From the NCBI GenBank assembly GCA_012520515.1, contig JAAYOD010000040.1, forward strand, positions 1-32,350: a stretch of DNA of 32,350 nucleotides, written 5' to 3'. Of the stretch, positions 23,999-31,374 are shown in pieces; the first letter of the stretch is position 1; every line of letters starts with the position of its first letter. The notes below the pieces were generated by a model. The model worked only from the letters and a program-made list of their open reading frames with translations. It was not told where the DNA came from and searched no databases. Origin of the DNA: Clostridiales bacterium. GTDB taxonomy: Bacteria > Bacillota > Clostridia > Christensenellales > DTU072. Made by a program: the position numbers and the translations under genes.

Positions 23999-24771
23999 TG
24001 TGATAGTTTCCTTAAAAGTTTATTAAAAAATCCTTTATAAGGCGCGGTGTAGTCGTATATCTTTTTGGATTCGCCATCAATGTATTGCGCAATTAGGTTA
24101 TAGCTAAAGTAAGGAGCGGAGTTTGGTTTTAACTCACTTATTATAGAGTATAGGTTTATATCGTTGCTTTCTGGCACAACACCGTATAGTTCTAGTTGTA
24201 AAGCGTTTGTAATATCTTTTGCCGATATCATAGTTTTGTCAATGACATTGCCGCCATGCATACGGTTTATAATTAAGCCTTGTTTTGCAAGGCGGTAGCT
24301 AGAAAGCACTCTGCTTACCTTGTATGCATCTCTAACGCTGGAGATATGCGGAGTGGTGACAATAATAGCTTCGTCTGCCCCTTTTACAGCCCTATGAAAG
24401 CTGTTTTCTATTCCTGCAGGACAATCGATAAATATATAGTCAAAAGTTTCTTTTAGCTTATCGATTATTTCCATAAACTGCAAAGTGGTGATAAGAGATG
24501 CTGACATAGAAGTTGCTGGCAGTACAAAAAGGTTGTCGCAAAAAGGCACAAGGCATTGGCTAACTGTGCATTTATTTTTTACTACATCGCCAATATCATA
24601 GACTATTCTGTCTTCAATGTGCATACACACATCAAGGTTGTTAAGCCCAATGTCGCCATCTACAAGCACCACTTTTTTGCCACGAATAGCTAGAGCTATA
24701 CCTAAGTTAGCCGTTACTGTGGTTTTTCCTACTCCGCCTTTACCTGAAGTTATTACTATGCTTTTACTCAT
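23995..24771 (-). CDS. minD: Septum site-determining ATPase MinD
   Basis: Membrane-associated ATPase that places the division site with MinC and MinE. The 258-residue protein has the deviant Walker A SGKGGVGKTT (9-18), the switch motifs VLVDGDIGLNNLD and IFIDCPAGIE, and a C-terminal amphipathic helix (FFNKLLRKL) for membrane binding. I chose the ATG before SKSIVITS; a TTG 18 bases upstream is in frame. Neither has a Shine-Dalgarno, which is odd here. A promoter overlaps the 3' end of the DUF3343 gene, so minDE need not depend on that gene's transcription. Confidence 0.95.
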   Translation of the reverse strand: MSKSIVITSGKGGVGKTTVTANLGIALAIRGKKVVLVDGDIGLNNLDVCMHIEDRIVYDIGDVVKNKCTVSQCLVPFCDNLFVLPATSMSASLITTLQFMEIIDKLKETFDYIFIDCPAGIENSFHRAVKGADEAIIVTTPHISSVRDAYKVSRVLSSYRLAKQGLIINRMHGGNVIDKTMISAKDITNALQLELYGVVPESNDINLYSIISELKPNSAPYFSYNLIAQYIDGESKKIYDYTAPYKGFFNKLLRKLSQ

Positions 24772-24821
24772 GAGTAAAGGATAAGGCAAAATTGAGTACT
24801 ATTTATGTCCGCTTTTGGCAA

Positions 24822-24850
24822 ATTATGGCAAGATTTTGTTCATTTGACAA
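24822..24850 (-). promoter_or_regulatory. Promoter of minDE
   Basis: Minus-strand TTGTCA (24850-24845, inside the DUF3343 gene), 17-base spacer, CATAAT (24827-24822) with extended TGC. Confidence 0.6.
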
Positions 24851-25058
24851 AAAAGCCTATAAAGCTGTTTAGGCCAAGGCTTTGAATCAATAAATTGACT
24901 TCATTTCTTTTGCTGGACGGGAATACTACGCTTAATCCACAACCTACCTTAAAAGCAGAAGGCATATTAATTAAAGTTGTGGCTATTCTTTTCATGCTTA
25001 GCGCGTTGTGTAATCTTATGGCTTCGCTGCGTGAGCGAAATGATGCTAGTGTATCCAT
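24840..25058 (-). CDS. DUF3343 protein, putative sulfur/selenium carrier
   Basis: A 72-residue protein of the DUF3343 type. It has the ferredoxin-like pattern of the family: FRSRSEAIRLHNALSMKRIATTLINMPSAFKVGCGLSVVF, with a single conserved Cys in GCGLS (Cys39) that would carry the chalcogen as a persulfide or perselenide. Related proteins have been linked to selenium-dependent molybdenum hydroxylase maturation, together with EF2568-type desulfurases. Such a desulfurase gene lies back-to-back, 82 bases away. AAAGGAGA precedes the ATG. It is upstream of minDE, probably only partly co-transcribed with them. Confidence 0.8.
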   Translation of the reverse strand: MDTLASFRSRSEAIRLHNALSMKRIATTLINMPSAFKVGCGLSVVFPSSKRNEVNLLIQSLGLNSFIGFFVK

Positions 25059-25091
25059 TTAATTCTCCTTTGAATAAATTACTATTTGTAC

Positions 25092-25120
25092 AATATATTT
25101 ATATTAATGTAGTAAGACAA
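25092..25120 (-). promoter_or_regulatory. Promoter of the DUF3343 gene
   Basis: Minus-strand TTGTCT (25120-25115), 17-base spacer, TATATT (25097-25092), in the intergenic region shared with the desulfurase gene. Confidence 0.65.
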
Positions 25121-25140
25121 GGTGTGATTAAGGAGAATAA

Positions 25141-26244
25141 ATGATATATTTAGATAATTCCGCAACTTCAAGATATAAGCCTATTTGCGTAAAACTGGCT
25201 TGCTTAAAGGAGCTTTATAACAGTGCAAATGCTGGCAGGTCATCACATAAGGCCAGTATGCGTGCCGCTATGAAAATTGAAGAAACAAGGCAAACTGTGC
25301 GCAAGCATTTTTTTGACGGCAATGTAATTTTTACAAAAAACTGTACAGAAGCTCTTAATTTAGCAATTTTGGGCAGCAACCTTAACAGACAAGTAATTAC
25401 TACTGTATATGAGCATAACTCTGTGCTTCGCCCATTAAAATACCTAGAGAAATTAGGAAAGATTACGCTAAAAATTATTGCGCCCGATAAAAATGGTCTT
25501 TTAACGCCGCTTGAAAATGCGCTTAATGCTGCCACTTCTATGGTAGCTGTAAGCGCAATGAGCAATGTTAATGGGTATGCGCTTCCCATAGCTGAAATAG
25601 CAAAGGCAGTTAAAGCTAGATCAAACGCCTTAGTTTTGGTGGATATGGCGCAAGCTGCAGGCCATATACGCTTACAATATGACCATATCGATATGATAGC
25701 GTCATCTGGGCATAAGTCCTTGCATGGCTTACAAGGAAGCGGATTTTTACTTGCAAAAAATAGCGTAAAACTTAAGCCCATTATGATGGGCGGAACGGGC
25801 ATATCAGGACTTAGCCTTGACCCGCCTGTTATACTCCCTGACAGTTTTGAAGCAGGAACTGCAAACAATATCGGCATTGTTTGTCTAGCTAAAGGCATAG
25901 AGTGGACTATGAAAAACTTCCATAGATTAAATAGCAAGTGCAGACGGTTGCAAGATATGCTTGTAGAAGAATTAGAGAAAATTTCTAAAATAAAAATTTA
26001 TGGCGCAAACAATGGAGTAGTGTTATTTAATATTGGTAATATGCCATCATCTGATGTAGGCGATATTTTATCAAAGAATTATGGTATATGCGTTAGGAGC
26101 GGACTGCATTGCGCGCCTTTGATGCATATGTATTTAGGTACAAACAATACAGGCGCTGTAAGAGTAAGCATAGGCGCTAACAATAAATCAGGCGATATAG
26201 TTAGCTTAATTGAAGCAATTCTGGAAATTGCTCAAAAAAGTTGA
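25141..26244 (+). CDS. Cysteine desulfurase family protein (EF2568-type, class V aminotransferase)
   Basis: A PLP enzyme that takes sulfur from Cys (or selenium from selenocysteine) onto an active-site Cys. In its 367 residues the start IYLDNSATSRYKP, the PLP stacking region VYEHNSVLRPL (His92), VLVDMAQAAGH (Asp168), the PLP lysine in SSGHKSLHGLQGSGFLL (Lys192) and the catalytic Cys in CVRSGLHCAPLMH (Cys324) are all present. The RSGLHCAP form and overall length point to the EF2568 subgroup, not IscS/NifS or SufS proper. AAGGAGAA lies just ahead of the ATG. Its neighbour across the divergent promoter is the DUF3343 carrier. No selD or molybdenum hydroxylase gene is visible here. Confidence 0.9.
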   Translation: MIYLDNSATSRYKPICVKLACLKELYNSANAGRSSHKASMRAAMKIEETRQTVRKHFFDGNVIFTKNCTEALNLAILGSNLNRQVITTVYEHNSVLRPLKYLEKLGKITLKIIAPDKNGLLTPLENALNAATSMVAVSAMSNVNGYALPIAEIAKAVKARSNALVLVDMAQAAGHIRLQYDHIDMIASSGHKSLHGLQGSGFLLAKNSVKLKPIMMGGTGISGLSLDPPVILPDSFEAGTANNIGIVCLAKGIEWTMKNFHRLNSKCRRLQDMLVEELEKISKIKIYGANNGVVLFNIGNMPSSDVGDILSKNYGICVRSGLHCAPLMHMYLGTNNTGAVRVSIGANNKSGDIVSLIEAILEIAQKS

Positions 26245-26270
26245 CAAAATTTTCCCAGTCGACATATTGT
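26241..26270 (+). promoter_or_regulatory. Candidate promoter of the two small low-complexity genes
   Basis: TTGACA (26241-26246, overlapping the desulfurase stop codon), 18-base spacer, TATTGT (26265-26270). Confidence 0.5.
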
Positions 26271-26293
26271 AATACAGATAAGGGGGAAAATGT

Positions 26294-26578
26294 ATGAATA
26301 TAGTCGATTATATAAGACGAAAGGAACAAGAAAAAAATCGTAAAAATAGTGAAAATAATGACAATCAACAAAATATCTCTCCGCAAGATGCGTTAAATAA
26401 ATACTCTCAAATGTCAGAAAATGAGCTTATGACAGAGTTGTTTAAGGAAGGGAGCGTGTCTAGCGGTAAAGTGTCAGCGCAGGAACTAGATAACTTTTAT
26501 AACAGCGCAAGCGGCTATCTCAACCAAGAGCAGCGCAACAAAATGAAAATGCTGATAGAACAGCTAAAAAGGAGCTAA
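26294..26578 (+). CDS. Hypothetical protein (94 aa), charged
   Basis: Not recognised. The protein begins MNIVDYIRRKEQ, passes through a polar, Asn/Gln-rich linker (about 13-35), and ends in a better ordered half: SQMSENELMTELFKEG, a short turn, then SAQELDNFYNSASGYL and a final basic helix. No signal peptide or membrane helix. An AAGGGGG ribosome site lies 7 bases ahead of the ATG. It is followed 3 bases later by the Asn/Met-rich gene, so the two are co-translated. They probably work together. Confidence 0.75.
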   Translation: MNIVDYIRRKEQEKNRKNSENNDNQQNISPQDALNKYSQMSENELMTELFKEGSVSSGKVSAQELDNFYNSASGYLNQEQRNKMKMLIEQLKRS

Positions 26579-26581
26579 ATT

Positions 26582-26908
26582 ATGGATATAATGTCGTTGC
26601 TACCCTTTATTATGATGATGAATCAGGGAAAAGGCGGAAACAATAACAATAATAACAGCAATAACGCTATGACCGATATGCTTATGGGTATGCTTGCTGG
26701 TGGAAATAACAACAATAATAATCCTATGATGAATATGCTAAAGATGATGAACGCCAACAACTTTAATAATAGCAATAATCAAACGGCAGCTAGCGATAAT
26801 TATAGCAACCAAGATAAAACAAACGACGCATTTAATGATATTTCCTTTAGCGGAAACAATGTAATTAATATATTACAAGCTATGGTAGCTGCGCAAAATA
26901 GAAAATAA
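26582..26908 (+). CDS. Asn/Met-rich low-complexity protein (108 aa)
   Basis: Not recognised by family. It opens with a short hydrophobic, Met-rich stretch (MDIMSLLPFIMMMNQ), then two poly-Asn blocks separated by TDMLMGMLAGG and PMMNMLKMMN, and ends with a helix NVINILQAMVAAQNRK. The Asn runs come from AAC/AAT mixtures, so selection on the protein, not slippage of one repeat unit, is likely. AAGGAG lies in the end of the upstream gene. It could be a self-associating or coat-like protein; this is inference from composition. Confidence 0.75.
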   Translation: MDIMSLLPFIMMMNQGKGGNNNNNNSNNAMTDMLMGMLAGGNNNNNNPMMNMLKMMNANNFNNSNNQTAASDNYSNQDKTNDAFNDISFSGNNVINILQAMVAAQNRK

Positions 26909-26916
26909 TGTCTATA

Positions 26917-26944
26917 AAAAGGAGCGGTAAATCCGCTCCTTTTA
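26917..26944. terminator. Bidirectional terminator between convergent genes
   Basis: Stem AAAAGGAGCGG/CCGCTCCTTTT with a 5-base loop and T-rich flanks on both strands. It serves the Asn-rich gene and the EF-G paralogue gene. Confidence 0.88.
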
Positions 26945-26958
26945 GCTTAAGTTTTTAT

Positions 26959-29010
26959 TTAGCGTTTGGAGTCTTCTATGATTTTTGCAACATGGCTTGA
27001 CGGAACTTCTTCATAGCGCGCAAATTCAGTTGAGAATCTGCCCCTACCTTGCGTCATACTGCGTAAGTCAATAGCATAGCGGGTAAGTTCTGACTGTGGT
27101 ACTTCGCCGCTTACAACTGTCATATCTTTTTGATTATCCATACCAAAGATTCTGCCGCGGCGCTTGGTAATGTCGCCCATTATGTCGCCCATAAATTCGG
27201 TTGGGACAGTTACTTTTATGCTTACAATTGGCTCTAACAATACAGGATTTGCCTTTGGAATACCTTCTCTATAAGCTATCTTTGCCGCTTCTATAAACGC
27301 TGCTTCCTTACTGTCTACTGGGTGATGGCTTCCGTCATATAATACTGCGCGGAAGTTAACTAGCGGATAGCCTGCCAAAACACCATTTACTTTTATTTCT
27401 CTAAGTCCTTTTTCTACTGCGGGATAGAACTGTCTTGGAACAGCGCCGCCCACAACTTCTACGCCAAACTCAAAGTCTTCAACTTCAGGAGCTGGCTCAA
27501 AGCGAATATGCACATCGCCAAATAGTCCGCTGCCGCCAGTTTGCTTTTTGCATCTGCCCTGTTGGCTTACTTGCTTTCTAATAGTTTCTCTATAAGCTAC
27601 TCTAGGCTCTGTCAAAACAGCTTCTACCTTGTATTTGTTCTTAACTTTTTTAAGCAGAACATCTATTTGCGTTTCGCCCATGCCTCTAACCACAGTTTCG
27701 CCTGTTTCCATATCTTTTCCTACAAAGAAAGTATGGTCTTCGTCCATAAGCTTTCTTAAGCCTTCAACCACCTTGTCAGCGCCGCCTTTTTCGTCAGCCA
27801 CAATGGCAAGAGTATAAACTGGCTTAGGAAATTCGATAGGCGCAAAAGCTATACGGCGGCTATTGTCGCATAGCGTATCGTTAGTGGAAGTATAACTAAG
27901 CTTAGCAAATGCGCCGATATCTCCAGCTTTTATAACATCAGTTTGGATTTGTTGCTTGCCGTTTAGTATGTAAAGGGCGCTTATCTTTTCAGTTTCGTCT
28001 TTATTGGTGTTATAAACAACATCGCCGCTCTTTACGCTGCCTGCGTAAGCTTTAAATATCAGCAATTTTCCTACAAACGGGTCAACTATTGTCTTAAATA
28101 CATGACAAGCAAAAGGCGCATTCTCATCGCACTCAATTACTATTTCTTCATTATCTTTCATTGCCTTAACAGGTACGCTCTCACCAGCTGTTGGAACAAA
28201 GTTTATAATAAGGTCTAAAAGGTCTGCTAAAAATGGTTTTTTGCCTACCACAACACCGCTGATTACAGGAATAAGCTCAGTTTGACCTACCAAAATCTTG
28301 ATTCCTGCAGCTTTTTCTTCTGCGCTCAATTCCCCTTTGTCAAAGAAACTTTCCATAAGCTCTTCAGAAGCTCCTGCGGCAGTTTCGGCAAGCTCATTGT
28401 TGCCTTCAGCTACCATATCGACAAAGTTTTGGGGAATATCTATTTCCTTAAAGTCAACATCAAAAGCTTTTTGTGCAACAACATCGACATATCCTGTTAT
28501 TGTGTTGCCGTCCATTATTGGATATTCTATAGCGGCTATCATATTGCCATATTTTTGCTTGATAGCGTCAACAGTTTTGAAGTAGTCGCTGTTTTCTTTG
28601 TTTACTCCGTTGACAAAAATCATCATAGGAATTTTCTTTTCTAAACAGTAGCTTATCGCCTTTTCTGTGCCAACGCTCAAATATCCGTGCGCTTGAGTAA
28701 CTACAATTGCACCGTCAGCAACGCTTAGCGCGCTTATCATTTCACCTTCAAAGTCAAAAAATCCAGGAGTGTCAATAACATTAATCTTATAGTCTTTATA
28801 TTTTACATTGCTTACAGAAAGTCCTATACTCATCTTTCTGGCAATCTCTTCTGCGTCATAGTCGCTTACCGTTGTGCCGTCGTCTACTTTGCCCAGTCTG
28901 TCGATGGCCTTTGTATTAAACAGCATAGCTTCCAGCAAAGAAGTTTTACCTTCGCCGCCGTGCCCTATAAGCGCAATATTTCTTATTTTTTCTTTGTTAT
29001 AACTTGCCAT
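26959..29010 (-). CDS. Elongation factor G paralogue with altered GTPase motifs
   Basis: Full-length EF-G-like protein, 683 residues, with G domain, domain II, and the C-terminal domains III-V (domain IV from about 480, with RQFYPAVEKGLRE). The P-loop is GHGGEGKT (16-23), unlike GHIDAGKT of housekeeping EF-G. Switch II reads DTPGFFDF (80-87), so the catalytic His is Phe. The guanine-specificity motif NKxD is NGVN (134-137), and the switch I Thr aligns with Ser (RKMSI). It therefore belongs with EF-G2-like proteins and may not hydrolyse GTP normally. Domain IV keeps GGSGLFGDVHI. It is a single-gene unit with its own promoter. The true fusA is probably elsewhere. Confidence 0.88.
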   Translation of the reverse strand: MASYNKEKIRNIALIGHGGEGKTSLLEAMLFNTKAIDRLGKVDDGTTVSDYDAEEIARKMSIGLSVSNVKYKDYKINVIDTPGFFDFEGEMISALSVADGAIVVTQAHGYLSVGTEKAISYCLEKKIPMMIFVNGVNKENSDYFKTVDAIKQKYGNMIAAIEYPIMDGNTITGYVDVVAQKAFDVDFKEIDIPQNFVDMVAEGNNELAETAAGASEELMESFFDKGELSAEEKAAGIKILVGQTELIPVISGVVVGKKPFLADLLDLIINFVPTAGESVPVKAMKDNEEIVIECDENAPFACHVFKTIVDPFVGKLLIFKAYAGSVKSGDVVYNTNKDETEKISALYILNGKQQIQTDVIKAGDIGAFAKLSYTSTNDTLCDNSRRIAFAPIEFPKPVYTLAIVADEKGGADKVVEGLRKLMDEDHTFFVGKDMETGETVVRGMGETQIDVLLKKVKNKYKVEAVLTEPRVAYRETIRKQVSQQGRCKKQTGGSGLFGDVHIRFEPAPEVEDFEFGVEVVGGAVPRQFYPAVEKGLREIKVNGVLAGYPLVNFRAVLYDGSHHPVDSKEAAFIEAAKIAYREGIPKANPVLLEPIVSIKVTVPTEFMGDIMGDITKRRGRIFGMDNQKDMTVVSGEVPQSELTRYAIDLRSMTQGRGRFSTEFARYEEVPSSHVAKIIEDSKR

Positions 29011-29046
29011 ATTCTCTCTCCTAATATATTAAATGATTTTTAATGG

Positions 29047-29075
29047 TATATAATCGTATAAAAAATATACATCAA
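29047..29075 (-). promoter_or_regulatory. Promoter of the EF-G paralogue
   Basis: Minus-strand TTGATG (29075-29070), 17-base spacer, TATATA (29052-29047). Confidence 0.65.
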
Positions 29076-29138
29076 CTAATATAATATCATTTACTAATCA
29101 ATTTTTCAATACTTTAATTTAACTAATTAAAAGATAAT

Positions 29139-29957
29139 CTATATTTTTCCCTTAAAATGAATACTTTGATTAATACTTTGAGAGATTATATAAGAAAAGT
29201 CATCAATTTGAAAATCAATCTCTTTAGCGGTTACAACTAAATCTGTCAAACTTTTGGGAATGGTTATGTTACAGTTTGGCTCAATTGACAAAATAAGCTT
29301 TGCTACATAAATAACAAGTGGCACGCCGATAGCAACCACAGGAATTTTCATACTTTGATAATTTAGCTTGGGCTTTGGATTGCCTACCCCTTTGCCAGGC
29401 TCTATGCCGTCGTCACTTACTTGAATGCAAGTAGCTAGCCTTGTGTAGTTATTGCAAGCTAAGGTATCTACCACAATGAGCATATCGGGCTTTTGCGACG
29501 CAATCACTGACTTTATGATGTCATAGCTGTCAATTCCTGTGACTCCGCTCACAGATGGTTTTATGCAGGATAAGCACCCCCATTTTGACGCAATAAAACT
29601 CTTATTAAAAAGGTGCTTTGTAACTAGCACATTGTCGCACACTCTAGAGCCTAGAGAGTCGGCAGTCACATTGTGATTGCCAAGTCCTACCACCAAAATA
29701 TTGGACGATGGAGAAAGCTTATATTTTTTTAGAAAAAATTGTATCGTCGCTGATAGCTCAGCAATGATGTTTGTTTGAAAATCTTTGTTATGGAAAATGT
29801 CGCCATTGATGCTGATAGTTACATAGTCGCTCCCTTTTGTATCTTGAGAATAACTTATGCATAGCTTGTTAAAATACTTTCTTTCTACGCGCTCTTTTAT
29901 GCCTTTTGGATTGCGCACGCTTGCGCTCTCCCACATTTCCCTATAAATTCGTGCCAT
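29139..29957 (-). CDS. gpr: Spore germination protease GPR
   Basis: Aspartic-like protease that degrades small acid-soluble spore proteins at germination. In its 272 residues the hallmark ILVVGLGNHNVTADSLGSRV (Asp100) and LIVVDTLACNNYTRLATCIQVSDDGIEPGKGVGN (Asp164) carry the two catalytic Asp. PVVAIGVPLVIY follows. It is shorter than B. subtilis GPR (about 368), with a short N-terminal propeptide and a trimmed C-terminus. The start is uncertain: the ATG at 29957 has no ribosome site, whereas GTG at 29918 has GGGAG upstream. A sigma-G-like promoter lies directly upstream. Divergent neighbour rpsT matches the order seen in Bacillus-type genomes. Confidence 0.92.
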   Translation of the reverse strand: MARIYREMWESASVRNPKGIKERVERKYFNKLCISYSQDTKGSDYVTISINGDIFHNKDFQTNIIAELSATIQFFLKKYKLSPSSNILVVGLGNHNVTADSLGSRVCDNVLVTKHLFNKSFIASKWGCLSCIKPSVSGVTGIDSYDIIKSVIASQKPDMLIVVDTLACNNYTRLATCIQVSDDGIEPGKGVGNPKPKLNYQSMKIPVVAIGVPLVIYVAKLILSIEPNCNITIPKSLTDLVVTAKEIDFQIDDFSYIISQSINQSIHFKGKI

Positions 29958-29962
29958 AATGG

Positions 29963-29991
29963 AATTATGCTTTTTTTCAGTAGAAATATAC
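29963..29991 (-). promoter_or_regulatory. Sigma-G/F-like forespore promoter of gpr
   Basis: Minus-strand GTATA (29991-29987), 17-base spacer, CATAATT (29969-29963). This matches the forespore sigma-G pattern GHATR-17/18-CATNHTA at all but the last base. The start site would fall at or just inside the annotated ATG. Confidence 0.65.
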
Positions 29992-30000
29992 TAAAATCTA

Positions 30001-30029
30001 TTGCTTTTTTAGTTTTCATATGCTAGAAT
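30001..30029 (+). promoter_or_regulatory. Promoter of rpsT
   Basis: TTGCTT (30001-30006), 17-base spacer, TAGAAT (30024-30029) with extended TATGC. Confidence 0.78.
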
Positions 30030-30063
30030 ATCAACCGTACTTGATGTTATAAGGAGACAAATA

Positions 30064-30330
30064 ATGGCCAATACGAAATCACAAAAAAAGAATATATTGA
30101 CAAGCCGTGCGGCAAAAGCTAGAAATAATAGCAAAAAGTCTGCTATCAAAACTCAAATAAAGAAGTTTGAAAACGCAATTGCAGCAGCTGACGCAGCAAA
30201 AGCTAAAGAGCTTTATCCAGAGCTTATAGCTATGATAGATATGGCAAAGAGTGACGGCATATTCCATATCAATAATGCGGCAAGAAAGAAAGCCAGAATG
30301 GCTAAAATGCTAAACTCTTTGGCTGAGTAG
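30064..30330 (+). CDS. rpsT: 30S ribosomal protein S20
   Basis: A small, basic, helical protein that binds 16S rRNA early in 30S assembly. It has 88 residues, the normal length. ANTKSQKKNILTSRAAKARNNSKKSAIKT at the start and IFHINNAARKKARMAKMLNSL at the end are diagnostic. AAGGAGAC lies about 7 bases ahead of the ATG. It is a single-gene transcript with its own promoter and terminator, divergent from gpr. Confidence 0.97.
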   Translation: MANTKSQKKNILTSRAAKARNNSKKSAIKTQIKKFENAIAAADAAKAKELYPELIAMIDMAKSDGIFHINNAARKKARMAKMLNSLAE

Positions 30331-30356
30331 TTTAATTTTAGGTTTGTAAAAAAATT

Positions 30357-30386
30357 AAAGGACACCTTTTTGTGTGTCCTTTTTTG
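30357..30386. terminator. Terminator after rpsT, usable from both sides
   Basis: Stem AAAGGACAC/GTGTCCTTT with an 8-base loop, six T on the plus strand and an A/T-rich flank giving T on the minus strand. It can also end the gene at 30414-31322. Confidence 0.88.
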
Positions 30387-30413
30387 TGTATCTATATTCT
30401 TTATAAAAGACAG

Positions 30414-31322
30414 CTAAATAATCCAGCGTATGTTTTCTACTCCTATACCAACACTGTCGTCATTTTTAGATGGTTTTCTTATGTGCAATTCTCCCCACTT
30501 GCCATCTTTTTTAACTCTACATTCGCCGTCAATTACCATAGTTCCCGCGTCATAATCAAAATTCACAACAACATTGTTTTCAGTGTCTATATATCCGCAT
30601 TTTTCTCCCTTGAACACGCACGCTAAACCTTCACTAAAAGAAGTGGCGCAAGAATAAACTAAAGGAATAACCACTTGCCCATCTCTATTTATAAAGCCAT
30701 AAAGGTCGTCTTTTTGCACACAGCAAAGTTCTTCCTTAAAATTAAATACTTCATCATAAATTGAATCCACAACTTGTTTGCCAGCTCTGTTTTTAAATCC
30801 CCATTTGCCGTTTTTATTAACCTTAACATAAATATCGGGTATATCTTTTACCGCTTCTACAACGGGCTTTTTGGGGCGCACTACCTTAGTGACTTCCACA
30901 TAGGCAGCCTTTCTCTCCCTATTTTGCTTAGGGTGCGTCTTGCGCCTTTCCTGCTCTTTTACGCCACTTTTTACGCTATCTTTTTGTTTGGCGCGGCGGC
31001 TTTCATTATTTTTATTATCTTTATTGTCTTCTGTATCCATAGTTTCTTTAACAGGCTTTAGATAAAGACCTTGTTTTTTCAGCGCATTTTTTAAGTCAAA
31101 TAGATTTCTTTTATTAAAAGTAGATATCTTATAAAAATCTTTATCTTGCCTTTTTACAACATCTAATATTGTGCTGATACCAGCGTCAGCTAACAGCTTT
31201 TGGGTATTTTGCCCTAAGGTAAGCGTATCAACGCTTTTAGTAAGTATTTCTTGCTTAAATGGCGGTTTATAATTATCTGCTTTTGGCGTTCTTTTTTTTC
31301 TATATCTTCTTTTACTTGACAT
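30414..31322 (-). CDS. Alpha-CTD-like domain fused to WG repeats
   Basis: A 302-residue cytoplasmic protein of unusual make-up. Residues 1-30 are strongly basic (SSKRRYRKKRTPK). Residues 31-91 resemble the RNA polymerase alpha C-terminal domain: VDTLTLGQNTQKLLADAGISTILDVVK, then DFYKISTFNKRNLFDLKNALKKQGL, the helix-hairpin-helix form that binds DNA. A highly charged linker rich in Arg/Lys/Glu (92-165) leads to at least four WG-type beta repeats (about 168-280; KWGFKNRAGK, LYGFINRDGQVVIP, KCGYIDTENN, KWGEL). The job is unknown; DNA or polymerase binding by the N-terminus is inference. GAGG precedes the ATG by 6 bases. Confidence 0.82.
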   Translation of the reverse strand: MSSKRRYRKKRTPKADNYKPPFKQEILTKSVDTLTLGQNTQKLLADAGISTILDVVKRQDKDFYKISTFNKRNLFDLKNALKKQGLYLKPVKETMDTEDNKDNKNNESRRAKQKDSVKSGVKEQERRKTHPKQNRERKAAYVEVTKVVRPKKPVVEAVKDIPDIYVKVNKNGKWGFKNRAGKQVVDSIYDEVFNFKEELCCVQKDDLYGFINRDGQVVIPLVYSCATSFSEGLACVFKGEKCGYIDTENNVVVNFDYDAGTMVIDGECRVKKDGKWGELHIRKPSKNDDSVGIGVENIRWII

Positions 31323-31341
31323 TCTTTACCTCTATCTAATA

Positions 31342-31370
31342 ATTTTACCATAAAATTTTGCGCTTTACAA
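31342..31370 (-). promoter_or_regulatory. Promoter of the alpha-CTD/WG gene
   Basis: Minus-strand TTGTAA (31370-31365), 17-base spacer, TAAAAT (31347-31342) with extended TGG. It shares 11 bases (from the -35 on) with the pgk promoter. Confidence 0.75.
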
Positions 31371-31374
31371 TAAC

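Noticed and set aside
25215-25937. 240-codon minus-strand frame opposite the cysteine desulfurase
   Set aside because: Antisense shadow of a gene with all catalytic residues in place; no ribosome site or promoter of its own.
26640-26800. Tandem DNA repeat or CRISPR-like array in the AAC/AAT-rich stretch
   Set aside because: It is coding sequence for poly-Asn blocks with mixed codons; there is no regular spacer-repeat order.
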